Source of the DNA: DASWJZ01 sp963846475
GTDB lineage: Bacteria > Pseudomonadota > Alphaproteobacteria > Rhizobiales > Afifellaceae
Assembly (NCBI GenBank): GCA_963846475.1
Contig: CAWJVZ010000004.1
Location: 1,612,001 to 1,676,000 of the forward strand
DNA: 64,000 bases
Direction of reading: 5' to 3'
A model generated the notes under the pieces. The model did not search any database, was not told where the DNA came from, and worked only from the letters and a program-made list of their open reading frames with translations. This document shows positions 1-7,790 of the stretch, piece by piece. Positions within the stretch are counted from its first letter, which is position 1. Every line of letters begins with the position of its first letter. A program made the translations under genes and the position numbers.

Positions 1-117
1 TTCGTTGATGCCCACGTGCGTGCTGCTGAGGGTGTGGATGTCGAGCGCGTAGCCGGAAACCCAGTTTCCAACGATCTTTTTTGGGTTAACTGCGGCCACC
101 TGGAGGATTTCCAACAA
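1..117 (-). CDS. N-terminal end of an unrecognised protein (cut by window edge)
   Basis: Read leftwards from about 117, the minus strand gives 39 codons without a stop that run off the window. The translation includes GNWVSGYALDIHTLSSTHVG, whose Trp, Gly-Tyr-Ala-Leu-Asp and His-Thr-x-Ser-Ser spacing looks like a protein start conserved in several uncharacterised bacterial proteins. I do not know its function. An in-frame TGA lies at 127-129, so translation would have to begin at a TTG at 115-117 or 112-114, or this is a decayed gene. No clear ribosome binding site is visible. Confidence 0.35.
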   Translation of the reverse strand, partial: MLEILQVAAVNPKKIVGNWVSGYALDIHTLSSTHVGINE

Positions 118-349
118 AGCGCGTTGTCACAAATCGTATTGTAACCTATAGTTCACATGCGGCCCATCCTCAATTTTGCTGTTGCGCTCCGCTCCTTCCT
201 CCACGAGGCTGCACAGCCCTGGGGCGCTTCCAGCGCGGGATGATGCCGAGCGTCGGGCTACGAAAACGAGCGTCGTCCCACCTTGTCCGCCGCGGCGAGG
301 CGGGACATGCTGGCGCCGAGAAGGCCGATTGCCGGCGAGCGGAGCGGTC

Positions 350-961
350 GTGAGCGTCGAATTCCTGGTCACGTCGTTCATCGTCATCGTGTCGCCCGGC
401 ACGGGCGTCCTTTACACGCTTGCCGCGGGGCTCTCACGCGGCGCGCGCGCCAGCGTCGTCGCCGCGTTCGGCTGCACGATCGGCATCGTCCCGCACATGG
501 CCGCGGCGATCATGGGGCTGGCGGCGCTCCTCCACGCCAGCGCCCTCGCCTTCCAGATCTTCAAATATCTGGGCGTCGCCTATCTCCTCTACATGGCCTG
601 GAGCACGCTTCGCGAGAGCGGCGCCCTGAAGGTGGAGAAGGCGGTCGGCGCCCGATCGGCGGTGCAGGTGACCGTGACGGCGATCCTGATCAACATCCTC
701 AATCCAAAGCTGTCGATCTTCTTCCTGGCGTTCCTGCCGCAATTCGTCAGCGCCGACGAGGCGCATCCCTTGTCCCGCATGCTCGTGCTGAGCGGCGTCT
801 TCATGCTGATGACGTTCGTGGTCTTCGTCGGCTACGGGCTGTTCGCCGCGTCCATCCGCGACCACGTCATCTCGCGTCCGCGCGTCCTGACGTGGATGCG
901 CCGCAGCTTCGCCGGCGCATTCGCCGCGCTCGGCGCCAGGCTGGCGTTCGCCGATCGCTGA
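350..961 (+). CDS. LysE/RhtB family amino-acid exporter
   Basis: A 203-residue inner-membrane protein of the LysE/RhtB translocator family, which exports amino acids or homoserine lactones; the substrate cannot be told from sequence. The family motif is near the N-terminus (FIVIVSPGTGVLYTLAAGLS), followed by the glycine-rich second helix and a conserved NPKLSIFFLAFLPQF segment about two thirds along. Five to six hydrophobic stretches fill the length. I chose the GTG at 350 because GGAG lies five bases upstream and the family motif begins within ten residues; the open frame back to 176 adds only Arg/Pro-rich sequence unlike the family. The gene stands alone and converges on rpmA. Confidence 0.85.
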   Translation: MSVEFLVTSFIVIVSPGTGVLYTLAAGLSRGARASVVAAFGCTIGIVPHMAAAIMGLAALLHASALAFQIFKYLGVAYLLYMAWSTLRESGALKVEKAVGARSAVQVTVTAILINILNPKLSIFFLAFLPQFVSADEAHPLSRMLVLSGVFMLMTFVVFVGYGLFAASIRDHVISRPRVLTWMRRSFAGAFAALGARLAFADR

Positions 962-1027
962 AGGAAACTTCGCGCTGGCCGGCCGATCGGGCCGGTCCCA
1001 AGCGCTGGCTGCGATGCGGAGGGGCAA

Positions 1028-1053
1028 GCAAAAGGGGAGCTTTCGCTCCCCTC
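1028..1053 (-). terminator. Rho-independent terminator of rplU-rpmA
   Basis: On the minus strand a 7-bp perfect stem GGGGAGC/GCTCCCC with a GAAA tetraloop is followed directly by TTTTGC. It lies 21 bases beyond the rpmA stop codon and in the right orientation to end the ribosomal protein operon. Confidence 0.85.
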
Positions 1054-1073
1054 GGAATGTCGGGCGGGTAAAA

Positions 1074-1352
1074 CTATTCGGCGGCTTCGACGACCTCGGC
1101 GAGCGGCTCGACCGAAATGTAGGTGCGGCCTTCCTCTTTCGCCTTGAAGGCGACGCGGCCGGGCACCAGCGCGAAAATCGTGTGGTCGCGGCCGAGGCCG
1201 ACATTGTCGCCGGCGCGCCACTTGGTGCCGCGCTGGCGGACGATGATGTTGCCGGGGACGACGAACTCCCCGCCGAATTTTTTCACGCCGAGGCGTTTTC
1301 CGGCGGAATCGCGGCCGTTCCGGGACGAGCCGCCTGCTTTCTTATGAGCCAT
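1074..1352 (-). CDS. rpmA: 50S ribosomal protein L27
   Basis: The 92-residue product matches L27 over its whole length: MAHKKAGGSSRNGRDS at the start, then RLGVKKFGGEFVVPGNIIVRQRGT, WRAGDNVGLGRDHTIFAL and a short acidic tail. L27 binds the large-subunit peptidyl-transferase region, where its N-terminus reaches the tRNA ends. It is co-transcribed with rplU immediately upstream (22 bases apart), the usual bacterial arrangement. There is no cleavable N-terminal extension of the Firmicutes type; the protein starts directly with M-A-H-K-K. Confidence 0.97.
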   Translation of the reverse strand: MAHKKAGGSSRNGRDSAGKRLGVKKFGGEFVVPGNIIVRQRGTKWRAGDNVGLGRDHTIFALVPGRVAFKAKEEGRTYISVEPLAEVVEAAE

Positions 1353-1374
1353 TTCGGTTCTCCAGGTGCCAAAT

Positions 1375-1884
1375 CTATTCGGGGGCGCCCTGCGGCCCGG
1401 CCTCGCCGGTGTCCGCCGCCTTGGCGTGCTTCGCCCGCGGCTTCGGCGCCTCCGGCGCAGGCGGCGGGGCGGCGGCTTCCGTGGCGGGCGCCTCTTCGCT
1501 CATTGCCGGTCCCTCGGCCCGGGCGGGCTCGACGGCCGGAGCTTTCGCCTTTTTCGCCGCCTTCCCCTGCGACGCGTCGGCGAGGATGTCGGTGATCCGC
1601 ACCAGCGTGAATTCCTGGCGGTGGCCATTCTTGCGGCGCGAATTCTGGCGGCGGCGCTTCTTGAAGATGATGATCTTTCGGCCGCGCTTCTGCTCGACGA
1701 TTTCGCCCAGCACCGCGGCGCCGGAGACAAGCGGCGCGCCGAGCTTCGGCGCGTCGCCGCCGAGCATCAGCACCTCGCCGAAGGTCACCTGGTCGCCGGC
1801 GGCGCCGTCGAGCTTTTCGACCTGAAGGATCTCGTTGGCGGCAACGCGATATTGCTTGCCGCCGGTTTTGATGACTGCGAACAT
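1375..1884 (-). CDS. rplU: 50S ribosomal protein L21 with long C-terminal tail
   Basis: A 169-residue L21, which binds 23S rRNA. The canonical fold is in the first ~105 residues: MFAVIKTGGKQYRVAANE, the VEKL-x-GD-x-V-x-F segment and the basic GRKIIIFKKRRRQNSRRKNG stretch. The rest is an Ala/Pro/Lys-rich tail, as found in L21 of many Hyphomicrobiales, and accounts for the extra length over the usual ~103 residues. The ATG at 1884 is preceded by AGGA at a normal distance. The frame stays open far upstream to 2328, but that extension crosses the tRNA-Ser gene and is not coding. First gene of the rplU-rpmA operon. Confidence 0.96.
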   Translation of the reverse strand: MFAVIKTGGKQYRVAANEILQVEKLDGAAGDQVTFGEVLMLGGDAPKLGAPLVSGAAVLGEIVEQKRGRKIIIFKKRRRQNSRRKNGHRQEFTLVRITDILADASQGKAAKKAKAPAVEPARAEGPAMSEEAPATEAAAPPPAPEAPKPRAKHAKAADTGEAGPQGAPE

Positions 1885-2234
1885 TTTTCCTCGCGTTCGA
1901 ATCCGCGCCTTGGCCGCGAACGTCGCGGCGGGCCGGCTTCTTCCAGTCCGACCGGGGTTCGCGCCGGATATAGGCACGATCCACAAACGATTAAAGCGCG
2001 GACCGGGAAGGCCTCGCGCCATCCGCCCGCATAAAGTGCAAAGGCGCCCGCAAGTCAAGCGCTCCGTCGCGTGCCGGGCGCTGCCCGGTGCTGCCGGGCA
2101 GCCGCCGGGCGCTTGCACCCGGCATGCGGCGAAGCGCTGGCCCGCGGCAGCCGGGAATTTCCGCGCTGCCGCTTGTCTGCCGGCGGGCGAACGTCTAGAT
2201 ACGCCTCGCCTTTTCGACCAAGCGCCTCGATCGC
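1885..2234. other. Intergenic region upstream of rplU and tRNA-Ser
   Basis: This 350-base stretch should hold the leftward promoter of rplU-rpmA and the rightward promoter of tRNA-Ser. I could not pick out convincing -35/-10 boxes for either. Open frames crossing it are overlaps without family resemblance. Confidence 0.5.
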
Positions 2235-2324
2235 GGAGGGATGCCAGAGTGGTTGAATGGGGCGGTCTCGAAAACCGTTGTGCGAGCAATCGTACCGGGG
2301 GTTCGAATCCCTCTCCCTCCGCCA
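2235..2324 (+). tRNA. tRNA-Ser (anticodon CGA)
   Basis: A complete class II tRNA with encoded CCA. The acceptor stem is GGAGGGA/TCCCTCC, the anticodon loop reads CTCGAAA (anticodon CGA, decoding UCG), there is a long variable arm and a T arm with GGGGGTTCGAATCCC. The 3' end points right. The last bases (2311-2325) are repeated at 53200-53214 beside an integrase, so this gene is a candidate integration site. Confidence 0.97.
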
Positions 2325-2325
2325 A
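2311..2325 (+). other. Putative attL: 3' end of tRNA-Ser
   Basis: The 15 bases CTCTCCCTCCGCCAA at the tRNA-Ser 3' end recur exactly, in the same orientation, at 53200-53214, about 150 bases from the start of a P4-type integrase. Such integrases recombine at tRNA 3' ends and leave the tRNA intact on one side and a short copy on the other. The intact copy here lies on the side expected for a left boundary. Confidence 0.55.
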
Positions 2326-2662
2326 CAATTCCAGCTATAATACTGCTCTTGAAGGAAAATTTGCTCCAACCAACTGTCCCGTCCCACATTTCACCCCTAA
2401 ATTACCGATCGGGCCTGAGTGCCAGCGAGCTGCGGGCCCGCGGATCGAAGCGGGATTCTTGCTTGCGGGGCTGTTCCCTGGGTCCGTACCACGGGCATGT
2501 CATGCGTGATTGAATGGGGCCGGGCCCCGCGTGGGCAGCGGCCAGGGCGCGGGTGTTTGAAACAAGTATCGCCTAGGCCTATCGTCGCCAAGGCCCTCAC
2601 CGCCTTCGCCCGAAGCGCTGGAAAGCATCGCCATCGCCCGGCGAAACGCGGCTTAGCGTGCG
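2326..2662. other. No gene seen
   Basis: Between tRNA-Ser and the small lipoprotein gene I see only overlapping short frames rich in Arg and Pro, with no plausible start sites and no recognisable protein. No tRNA or strong hairpin is evident. Confidence 0.5.
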
Positions 2663-2812
2663 TCAGGGATTCGCGGGGCCGCTAGGCGGAGGAGGCATTG
2701 AAACTTCCCGAATATCCTGACGGCCCTCGTTGATCGAATTGTCTGCCTGACATCCGGTGAAAGCCGTCGTGAGGAGCAGGGCACCGCAAATTGTGAGCAA
2801 AATACGAGCCAT
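2663..2812 (-). CDS. Small lipoprotein
   Basis: A 49-residue peptide with a lipoprotein signal: MARILLTICGALLLTTAFTGC, a charged start, a hydrophobic core and a T-G-C lipobox with Cys21 as the lipidation site. The mature part is short, acidic in the middle (EGRQDIREV) and ends PPPPSGPANP. I chose the ATG at 2812 because a GGAG lies nine bases upstream and the signal begins immediately; the longer frame upstream is Arg/Ser-rich and unlike a protein. It is similar in form to small stress-related lipoproteins, but I do not recognise a named family. Confidence 0.6.
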   Translation of the reverse strand: MARILLTICGALLLTTAFTGCQADNSINEGRQDIREVSMPPPPSGPANP

Positions 2813-3523
2813 TCGTCGGCACTCCTGCCATCGGCCAGATTTAGGAGAAGCACATAGAGACATCAGCGGGCAAGGGATGTCGGCCTCCCATCGCTGCCGG
2901 TCAAATCCGCTGCGCTGTGATGGCTGGCTCGCCCATGCTCCACGGCCCCTCCCCCAGGCGCAAGCTAGAACGTGAAAAGAAGCTGGGCGCAAGCGGCTTG
3001 CCAGCGCGCTCGAGTCACAGGCACGGCCCCGCCACCGCGTTGACGCGGCGGACCTAGGGCCACTAGCGACGTTAAAGGACCTGCGGGCAGCCCGCGGCAA
3101 CTTGCTCGCGGATCTCGACGACGTTAAATGCAAGTTGTGAAATGCAGTACGGTGTTGAGATACTGGTGCAGGCAACCAGCGAACCCATATCCTTCCGTCC
3201 GATCCGATACATTAAGAATATCTCTGTTCATCCGGAAAACGGGCTCCAAGTGCTCCTGCAACTGAATACAGCCGCGCTGGCGGCTTGCTGTCTGACATTC
3301 TGCTACTCAAACCTACAGAATCTCGAGTGATCGTCGCGGGGGAGGATGTTTTATCTGGAGCGGAGGTTTACACTATCCGGCTTACACCACCCACTGCGCT
3401 TTGAGGCCCCGACCGGCAGCAATGTCCATTTGCTATTGGCCGAATCGCTGCTCGCCATCTGGTCGCCTACGGAACTTCCCGAATGCTCCAGACCTTGATG
3501 GACTTAACGAGAAGGAGCACGGC
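2813..3523. other. Long stretch without a recognisable gene
   Basis: About 700 bases in which I recognise nothing. A 62-codon frame (3142-3330) exists but has no ribosome binding site and no familiar motif. GGAAC at 3471-3475 followed 17 bases later by CCTT resembles, with one mismatch, the GGAAC-N16/17-CGTT promoter read by the alphaproteobacterial general stress sigma factor EcfG, just ahead of the SDR gene. That resemblance is weak. Confidence 0.35.
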
Positions 3524-3854
3524 ATGAGCCAGCCCGACCAGGAGCAGATACACCCCCCGGCACCGAAGCCGAGATGACGCCACAAGCGGACCACGGCGAG
3601 ACGAGTTACCGGGGTTGCGAGAAGCTCGTCGAGCGGGTGGCGGTGATCACCGGAGGCGACAGCGGCATCGGCCGCGCTGTGGCGATCGCCTATGCCCGCG
3701 AGGGTGCGGACATCCTGATCAGTTACCTGAACGAACAAGAGGACGAAGATGCCCGCGAGACCGCTCGCTATGTCGAGGCGGCGGGCCGCCGATGCGTGCT
3801 GGTCCCGGGGATATCGCCGAGGCCGCGGAGACCGAACACAAACCCCTGCTGTGA
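3524..3854 (+). pseudogene. Short-chain dehydrogenase (SDR) fragment, truncated and frameshifted
   Basis: The N-terminal third of a stress-type SDR oxidoreductase related to YghA/general stress protein 39. The ATG at 3524 (AAGGAG upstream) begins MSQPDQEQIHPP, and the frame shifts in a C run near 3551-3557. It resumes as MTPQADHGETSYRG, then VAVITGGDSGIGRAVAIAYA with the TGxxxGIG dinucleotide-binding motif. A second one-base loss in a G run near 3808 moves the continuation (DIAEAAE) to another frame. The Asn, Ser and Tyr-x3-Lys catalytic part is absent: the gene stops after about 95 residues where about 285 are expected. The loss of the 3' part is a real truncation; the two frameshifts could be sequencing errors. 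Confidence 0.75.
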
Positions 3855-3914
3855 GCTCCTGTCCGCCGACGGGTCTGCGCATCGGCAGACTCAGCTCTTC
3901 TCAAAGGGGGGCGT

Positions 3915-4463
3915 GTGAATAATCGAATAGACGGCAGCGGTTTGCCGCAGTTGCTGGAAGCCATCTCCCGGGGCGACCGCGTTGCGTTTCGCAAGCTCTA
4001 TGAAGCGACCGCCCCAAAACTTTTCGGCGTTATCCTGCGTATCACTTCTAACAGGTCGGTGGCCGAGGAAGTGCTTCAGGAAACATACGTCAAGGTCTGG
4101 CAGAACGCCGAACGCTTCACACCGGAGGCGGGCAAGCCGATTACCTGGCTTACGGCGATCGCTCGCAACGGGGCCATTGATCGGATTCGCTCTGAACGGA
4201 TCGAGCGGCAGCGCTCAGACGACGATGAGGCGATCCTCGACCGCCTCCCCTCGCCTTCCTCGGGTGATCCGGCTGCGCGTGAGGCACTGCGGCTCTGCCT
4301 GTCAGGACTTGCAGAAGAAGCCCAGTCCTGCGTGGTGCTGGCCTACTGCTCCGGCTATTCGCGAGAAGAACTCGCCGAGCGGTTCGGCCGGCCGGTCGCC
4401 ACCATAAAGACGATCTTACACCGCAGCATCAAGATGCTGCGCGACTGCTTGGATAATCGATGA
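3915..4463 (+). CDS. ECF-type sigma factor (SigK/ECF19-like)
   Basis: A 182-residue sigma-70 family regulator with only regions 2 and 4. Region 2 covers about residues 20-90 (FRKLYEATAPKLFGVILRI, EEVLQETYVKVWQ, PITWLTAIARNGAIDRIRSE). Region 4 covers 125-178 (CLSGLAEEAQSCVVLAYCSG, SREELAERFGRPVATIKTIL), the helix-turn-helix that reads the -35 element. It starts at a GTG preceded by a G-rich site. The stop overlaps the start of the anti-sigma gene (ATGA), so the two are translationally coupled. Pairing with an RskA-type anti-sigma factor and nearby fasciclin genes recalls the SigK system of mycobacteria, where SigK drives fasciclin proteins Mpt70/Mpt83. The ECF19 assignment rests on that context plus sequence appearance. 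Confidence 0.88.
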   Translation: MNNRIDGSGLPQLLEAISRGDRVAFRKLYEATAPKLFGVILRITSNRSVAEEVLQETYVKVWQNAERFTPEAGKPITWLTAIARNGAIDRIRSERIERQRSDDDEAILDRLPSPSSGDPAAREALRLCLSGLAEEAQSCVVLAYCSGYSREELAERFGRPVATIKTILHRSIKMLRDCLDNR

Positions 4464-5176
4464 ACGAAGAAGTCGAGATTGCCGCCGCGGAATATGTGCT
4501 CGGCACGTTGCCGGCCGACGAGCGCGCGCGCTTTTCTGAGCGGCTGAACCGGGAACCAGAACTTCGGGACGCCGTCTGGCAATGGCAGGCCCGGCTTGCA
4601 CCCCTTGATGACATCGCACCGGAGGAGGCTCTGGATCCAGCGCTCTGGCAGGCGGTCGAGAGATCAATTGCAGGTCACGGGTTCAGCCGGTTTGATCCGG
4701 AGCTAAAAAGTAACGTAGTGCAGCTGCGCCGAAGGGTGGCCTTCTGGCGCGGCGCCACGCTGGCGACCGGCGCACTCGCCGCAGTGATAGCCGGGTTTGC
4801 CGTTGTCGACCGGCTCTCGGTTGCACCAGACCCCGCCGCGGGCCGATATGTGGCGGTCGTCGATACCGGCGGCCGCGAGCCCGCGCTGATCGCGGAGGTG
4901 GATACGGTGACCGGGATCATCCATGTGCGCACGGTCCAGGCTGAAACGCCGCCGGGCCAAAGCCTGGAACTCTGGCATATTGCCGAAGGGGGCGAACCCC
5001 GCTCACTCGGGGTGCTTCAAGCCGACACCGACGCTCAGACTATTCAAGACGCCGTTTTCACCGGCCCGGTAAATGGCGTGATTGCTGTGACAGTTGAACC
5101 TCAGGGGGGTTCGCCGTCAGGCGCTCCTACGGGGCCGGTCGTCTATTCCGGTCGCCTCATCGCCGTGGAGGATTAG
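4460..5176 (+). CDS. Anti-sigma-K factor RskA-type
   Basis: A 238-residue single-pass membrane anti-sigma factor. The first ~90 residues form the cytoplasmic sigma-binding domain (IAAAEYVLGTLPADERARFSERL, typical of the RskA N-terminus). A transmembrane helix follows at about 97-118 (GATLATGALAAVIAGFAVVD). The C-terminal ~120 residues are the periplasmic RskA domain (GQSLELWHIAEGGEPRSLGVL). Such proteins hold the ECF sigma factor at the membrane until regulated proteolysis releases it. It overlaps the sigma gene by four bases and ends about 60 bases before the convergent oxidoreductase gene. Confidence 0.88.
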   Translation: MNEEVEIAAAEYVLGTLPADERARFSERLNREPELRDAVWQWQARLAPLDDIAPEEALDPALWQAVERSIAGHGFSRFDPELKSNVVQLRRRVAFWRGATLATGALAAVIAGFAVVDRLSVAPDPAAGRYVAVVDTGGREPALIAEVDTVTGIIHVRTVQAETPPGQSLELWHIAEGGEPRSLGVLQADTDAQTIQDAVFTGPVNGVIAVTVEPQGGSPSGAPTGPVVYSGRLIAVED

Positions 5177-5234
5177 GACGAATCAAAAAAAGAGTGTGGT
5201 TGTCTGCGCCGGTGCGGGCCGACAACAGAGCCCG

Positions 5235-6017
5235 TCAGATGCCGGCATACCATTCGTAGCCGCGGTCCTCCCAGAACCCGCCCTTGCCGCGGCCGAGACC
5301 CTCGAAGCTTTCGACGGCGTCGATGCGCATTATGTATTTGGCCATCTTGTAGCCGAGCTGGCGCTCGATCCTGACGCGCAGCGGCGCACCGTGCGGGACC
5401 GGCAGTGTCTCGTCGTTCATCTCGTAAGCGAGGATCGTTTGCGGATGAAAGGCATCCTCCATCCCGATGCTCTCGTAATACTGACCGGAGCCGTCGAAGG
5501 TCTGCTCAAGCGTATCGGCGCATGAGAACGCGACGTAGTGGGCCTCTGGCTTCATGCCGACGCGCTCCAGCACGGCGCCGAGCGGCACGCCCTTCCACTT
5601 GCCGATACAGCTCCAGCCCTCGACGCAGTCATGCCGGGTGATCTGGGTGCGAGCCGGCATCCCGCGCAGATCATCGAGGGAGAACTCGCCGGGCCACTCC
5701 ACCAGGCCGCCGACTTGGAGGCGCCAGTCGGCAAACCCATTCTGCGCCAGCGCCTTGTAGGCCGCATCCTCGGGGAAGGTGGTCCCGTTGGCCTTGAACA
5801 CCGGCGAAAGGTCCGCCTCGGTAAATTCCTGCGCTAAAGTTCGCTCGGAAAGGATTGCCCGCTGACTGGCGCGCGTAAGGATCTCGCTGCTTCCAATCAG
5901 GTCGCGAAACCAGGACGCCTCCACCAGGCGGTCGCAACCGCCGACCGCAACCGAACCAGCGGCCAGTGCCGCTCCGCGCAGGAAATTCCGGCGATTCGTT
6001 TCGCTATTCCGCGGCAT
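5235..6017 (-). CDS. Molybdopterin-dependent oxidoreductase (sulfite oxidase/MsrP superfamily)
   Basis: A 260-residue exported oxidoreductase with a Tat signal (NRRNFLRGAALAAGSVAVGG). The molybdopterin-binding fold includes RHDCVEGWSCIGKWKGVPLG, where Cys131 sits where the family's molybdenum-ligand cysteine is expected. The ending GLGRGKGGFWEDRGYEWYAG is typical of these periplasmic enzymes. The closest well-known relative is the MsrP (YedY) catalytic subunit, which repairs oxidised methionines in the periplasm using electrons from a membrane cytochrome; the cytochrome b encoded just upstream (14-bp overlap) would fill that role. The substrate here is not known, and it is shorter than MsrP. 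Confidence 0.85.
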   Translation of the reverse strand: MPRNSETNRRNFLRGAALAAGSVAVGGCDRLVEASWFRDLIGSSEILTRASQRAILSERTLAQEFTEADLSPVFKANGTTFPEDAAYKALAQNGFADWRLQVGGLVEWPGEFSLDDLRGMPARTQITRHDCVEGWSCIGKWKGVPLGAVLERVGMKPEAHYVAFSCADTLEQTFDGSGQYYESIGMEDAFHPQTILAYEMNDETLPVPHGAPLRVRIERQLGYKMAKYIMRIDAVESFEGLGRGKGGFWEDRGYEWYAGI

Positions 6018-6861
6018 GCGGCTTCTCCGTTCCCTGGATCCGGAAACGCCCGGTAATCATCGACCGCATGTTGTTCCAAACACCTGAGAGCAGCACCATG
6101 GCGACATGGACGAGGATGAACAGAAGGAGCGCTGCGGCTGCGATGAAATGGATGGTGCGCGCAGACTGCCTCCCGCCGAATAGCTCGACGACCCAAGGGA
6201 AAGCCGCGTTCAGCCCGGGCGACATGTTCAAGCCCGCCAGGATCAGCACGGGGAGGACAATCACGATAAGCGCGAAATACGCGAGCTTTTGGAGCACGTT
6301 GTAGGATTTAGCCTGCTCGCCCTTGGGAAATTGCAGAAGCAGGTGCTCGCGCAATGCGCCGCCGATATGTTTCAGCTGGGTGCCGGAGGGGACCAGCTGG
6401 CGCCAGTGCCCTGAGGCCAAGCTATAGCCGACATAGATCAACCCGTTGATGACGAACAGCCAGGCGAAGAAGAAGTGGAGTTGCCGGCCCAGCGCGAGGT
6501 CCTGGTAGCTCGGCAGGGTGGCCCAGGATGGGAACCCGCGAGGCACGGGCGAGCCCTGTGGACCCCTTGAAACACCAAGAATGCCGGTAGTCTCGAACTC
6601 TCGGTCGAATATCTCCGTGACGCCGACTTTCTCGCCCGAGCTGCGCTGGACGCCGCGCATCGCCAGGATCGGGTCTTCGAAAGTCGCGATGTTGCCCCAG
6701 TAGAGTGCTGGGTGGGCGTTGAAGATTTGCAGGCCGCTCATAAGAAGCACGGAAATGCAGAGCACGTTGACCCAGTGCGTCACTCGCACGATGACGCTGT
6801 GCCGGCGGTAAAGATACGCGCGATCCGCCCGGCTCATGGTCGGCCACTTTCGGAATAGCAT
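6004..6861 (-). CDS. Cytochrome b561-type membrane subunit
   Basis: A 285-residue di-haem cytochrome b of the Ni/Fe-hydrogenase/b561 type. About four to five membrane helices are visible: VTHWVNVLCISVLLMSGLQI, LHFFFAWLFVINGLIYVGYS, FALIVIVLPVLILAGLNMSP and TIHFIAAAALLLFILVHVAM. The His residues in the first, second and last of these helices are candidate haem ligands. It overlaps the following oxidoreductase gene and lies 52 bases after the fasciclin gene, so all three are probably one transcript. It most likely hands electrons from the quinone pool to the periplasmic molybdoenzyme. An alternative start at 6837 removes eight residues; neither start has a clear ribosome site. Confidence 0.85.
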   Translation of the reverse strand: MLFRKWPTMSRADRAYLYRRHSVIVRVTHWVNVLCISVLLMSGLQIFNAHPALYWGNIATFEDPILAMRGVQRSSGEKVGVTEIFDREFETTGILGVSRGPQGSPVPRGFPSWATLPSYQDLALGRQLHFFFAWLFVINGLIYVGYSLASGHWRQLVPSGTQLKHIGGALREHLLLQFPKGEQAKSYNVLQKLAYFALIVIVLPVLILAGLNMSPGLNAAFPWVVELFGGRQSARTIHFIAAAALLLFILVHVAMVLLSGVWNNMRSMITGRFRIQGTEKPHAAE

Positions 6862-6870
6862 GGGTGTGCA

Positions 6871-6892
6871 GAGGCGGCCCGGAGGCCGCCTC
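6871..6892 (-). promoter_or_regulatory. Intercistronic 9-bp perfect hairpin
   Basis: GAGGCGGCC-CGGA-GGCCGCCTC is a perfect GC-only stem with a four-base loop between the fasciclin stop and the cytochrome b start. It has no T-tract, so it is more likely an mRNA stability or partial attenuation element than a full terminator. It would favour more fasciclin than oxidoreductase message. Confidence 0.6.
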
Positions 6893-6913
6893 CATCAAGG
6901 TGGCAGTTACCGA

Positions 6914-7471
6914 TTATTTCGGCACCAACACGGTATCGATGACATGCACGACGCCGTTCGACTGCATCACATCGGCCTGGGTAACGGTGGCCATGTTGCC
7001 GGACTCGCTGAGAACAGTGAGCTTGTCGCCCTTCATGCTCAGCGTCAGCGCATCGCCGGAAGCCGTCGTGACATGATGCTCGCCACCGTCGTCCTTGATC
7101 ATTCCCATGGCCGCATCAGAACTGGCCTTCGCCGGAACCACGTGGGCCAGCAGCACCTTGGTCAGCATCTCCTTGTTCTCGGGCTTCAGGAGGTTGTCCA
7201 CCGTGCCTGCAGGCAGCTGCGCGAAGGCTTCATTGGTCGGGGCGAATACAGTGAACGGGCCGTCGCCGGCCAGCGTGTCGACTAGCCCAGCGGCCTTCAC
7301 CGCGGCGACGAGCGTCGTAAGGTTTTCCGCGTTCGGCGCGTTCTGGGCAATGGTCTTGTTGGCGAACATCTCCGCTCCACCTACCATGACGGAGTCCTGG
7401 GCCAGTGCCGGCGAGAATGCGCCTGCCATCGAAAATGCGGCGGCGGAAAGAAGAAGTGTAGTTTTGTTCAT
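6914..7471 (-). CDS. Secreted fasciclin (FAS1) domain protein
   Basis: A 185-residue exported protein: signal peptide MNKTTLLLSAAAFSMAGAFSPALAQ, then one FAS1 domain. The domain carries its two hallmark blocks, GDGPFTVFAPTNEAFAQLPAG (H1) and the final SNGVVHVIDTVLVPK (H2), plus the central YH-type motif as AHVVPAK. FAS1 proteins act in adhesion or as exported stress proteins. The ATG at 7471 has AGGAG eight bases upstream; the longer frame to 7492 precedes that site. It is the first gene of the presumed operon with cytochrome b and the molybdoenzyme, convergent with the sigma/anti-sigma pair that may control it. Confidence 0.9.
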   Translation of the reverse strand: MNKTTLLLSAAAFSMAGAFSPALAQDSVMVGGAEMFANKTIAQNAPNAENLTTLVAAVKAAGLVDTLAGDGPFTVFAPTNEAFAQLPAGTVDNLLKPENKEMLTKVLLAHVVPAKASSDAAMGMIKDDGGEHHVTTASGDALTLSMKGDKLTVLSESGNMATVTQADVMQSNGVVHVIDTVLVPK

Positions 7472-7790
7472 TTGATCGTCTCCTGTTGTCACCCGTTTGG
7501 GGCGACTTCAGCAGCTACGGGCGGGTGAGACGAATGGTTTTGATCGAGTTATCACATGGTCGTGAAAGGCGACCGTTCGACAACTAAGGGCGCGATAAGC
7601 TCAAAGGCCTCGCCACACGCATCTCATCAAAATAAGACGACGGAGTTGTCCCTAGGGCGCTTGCGACAGCAACTCGACTACGTTCGCGCAGACTGCGGTG
7701 TGACGGGATGATCGGGTAGAATACGTCCTCCACGCTTAGCCGTCATTGTTAGAAGCGGAAGGTTGAAGCCTCGAGTCGCAGTTGTCTCGG
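7472..7790. other. Spacer between fasciclin and LysE genes
   Basis: About 320 bases that should hold the promoter of the fasciclin operon. No gene, tRNA or convincing ECF-type promoter pair could be picked out by eye. Confidence 0.4.

Noticed and set aside
434..1204. 256-codon minus-strand frame across LysE and L27 genes
   Set aside because: Runs against two recognisable genes and is dominated by Arg, Ala and Asp, typical of a shadow frame.
3142..3330. 62-codon open frame with a hydrophobic stretch
   Set aside because: No ribosome binding site, no known motif and surrounded by gene-free sequence.
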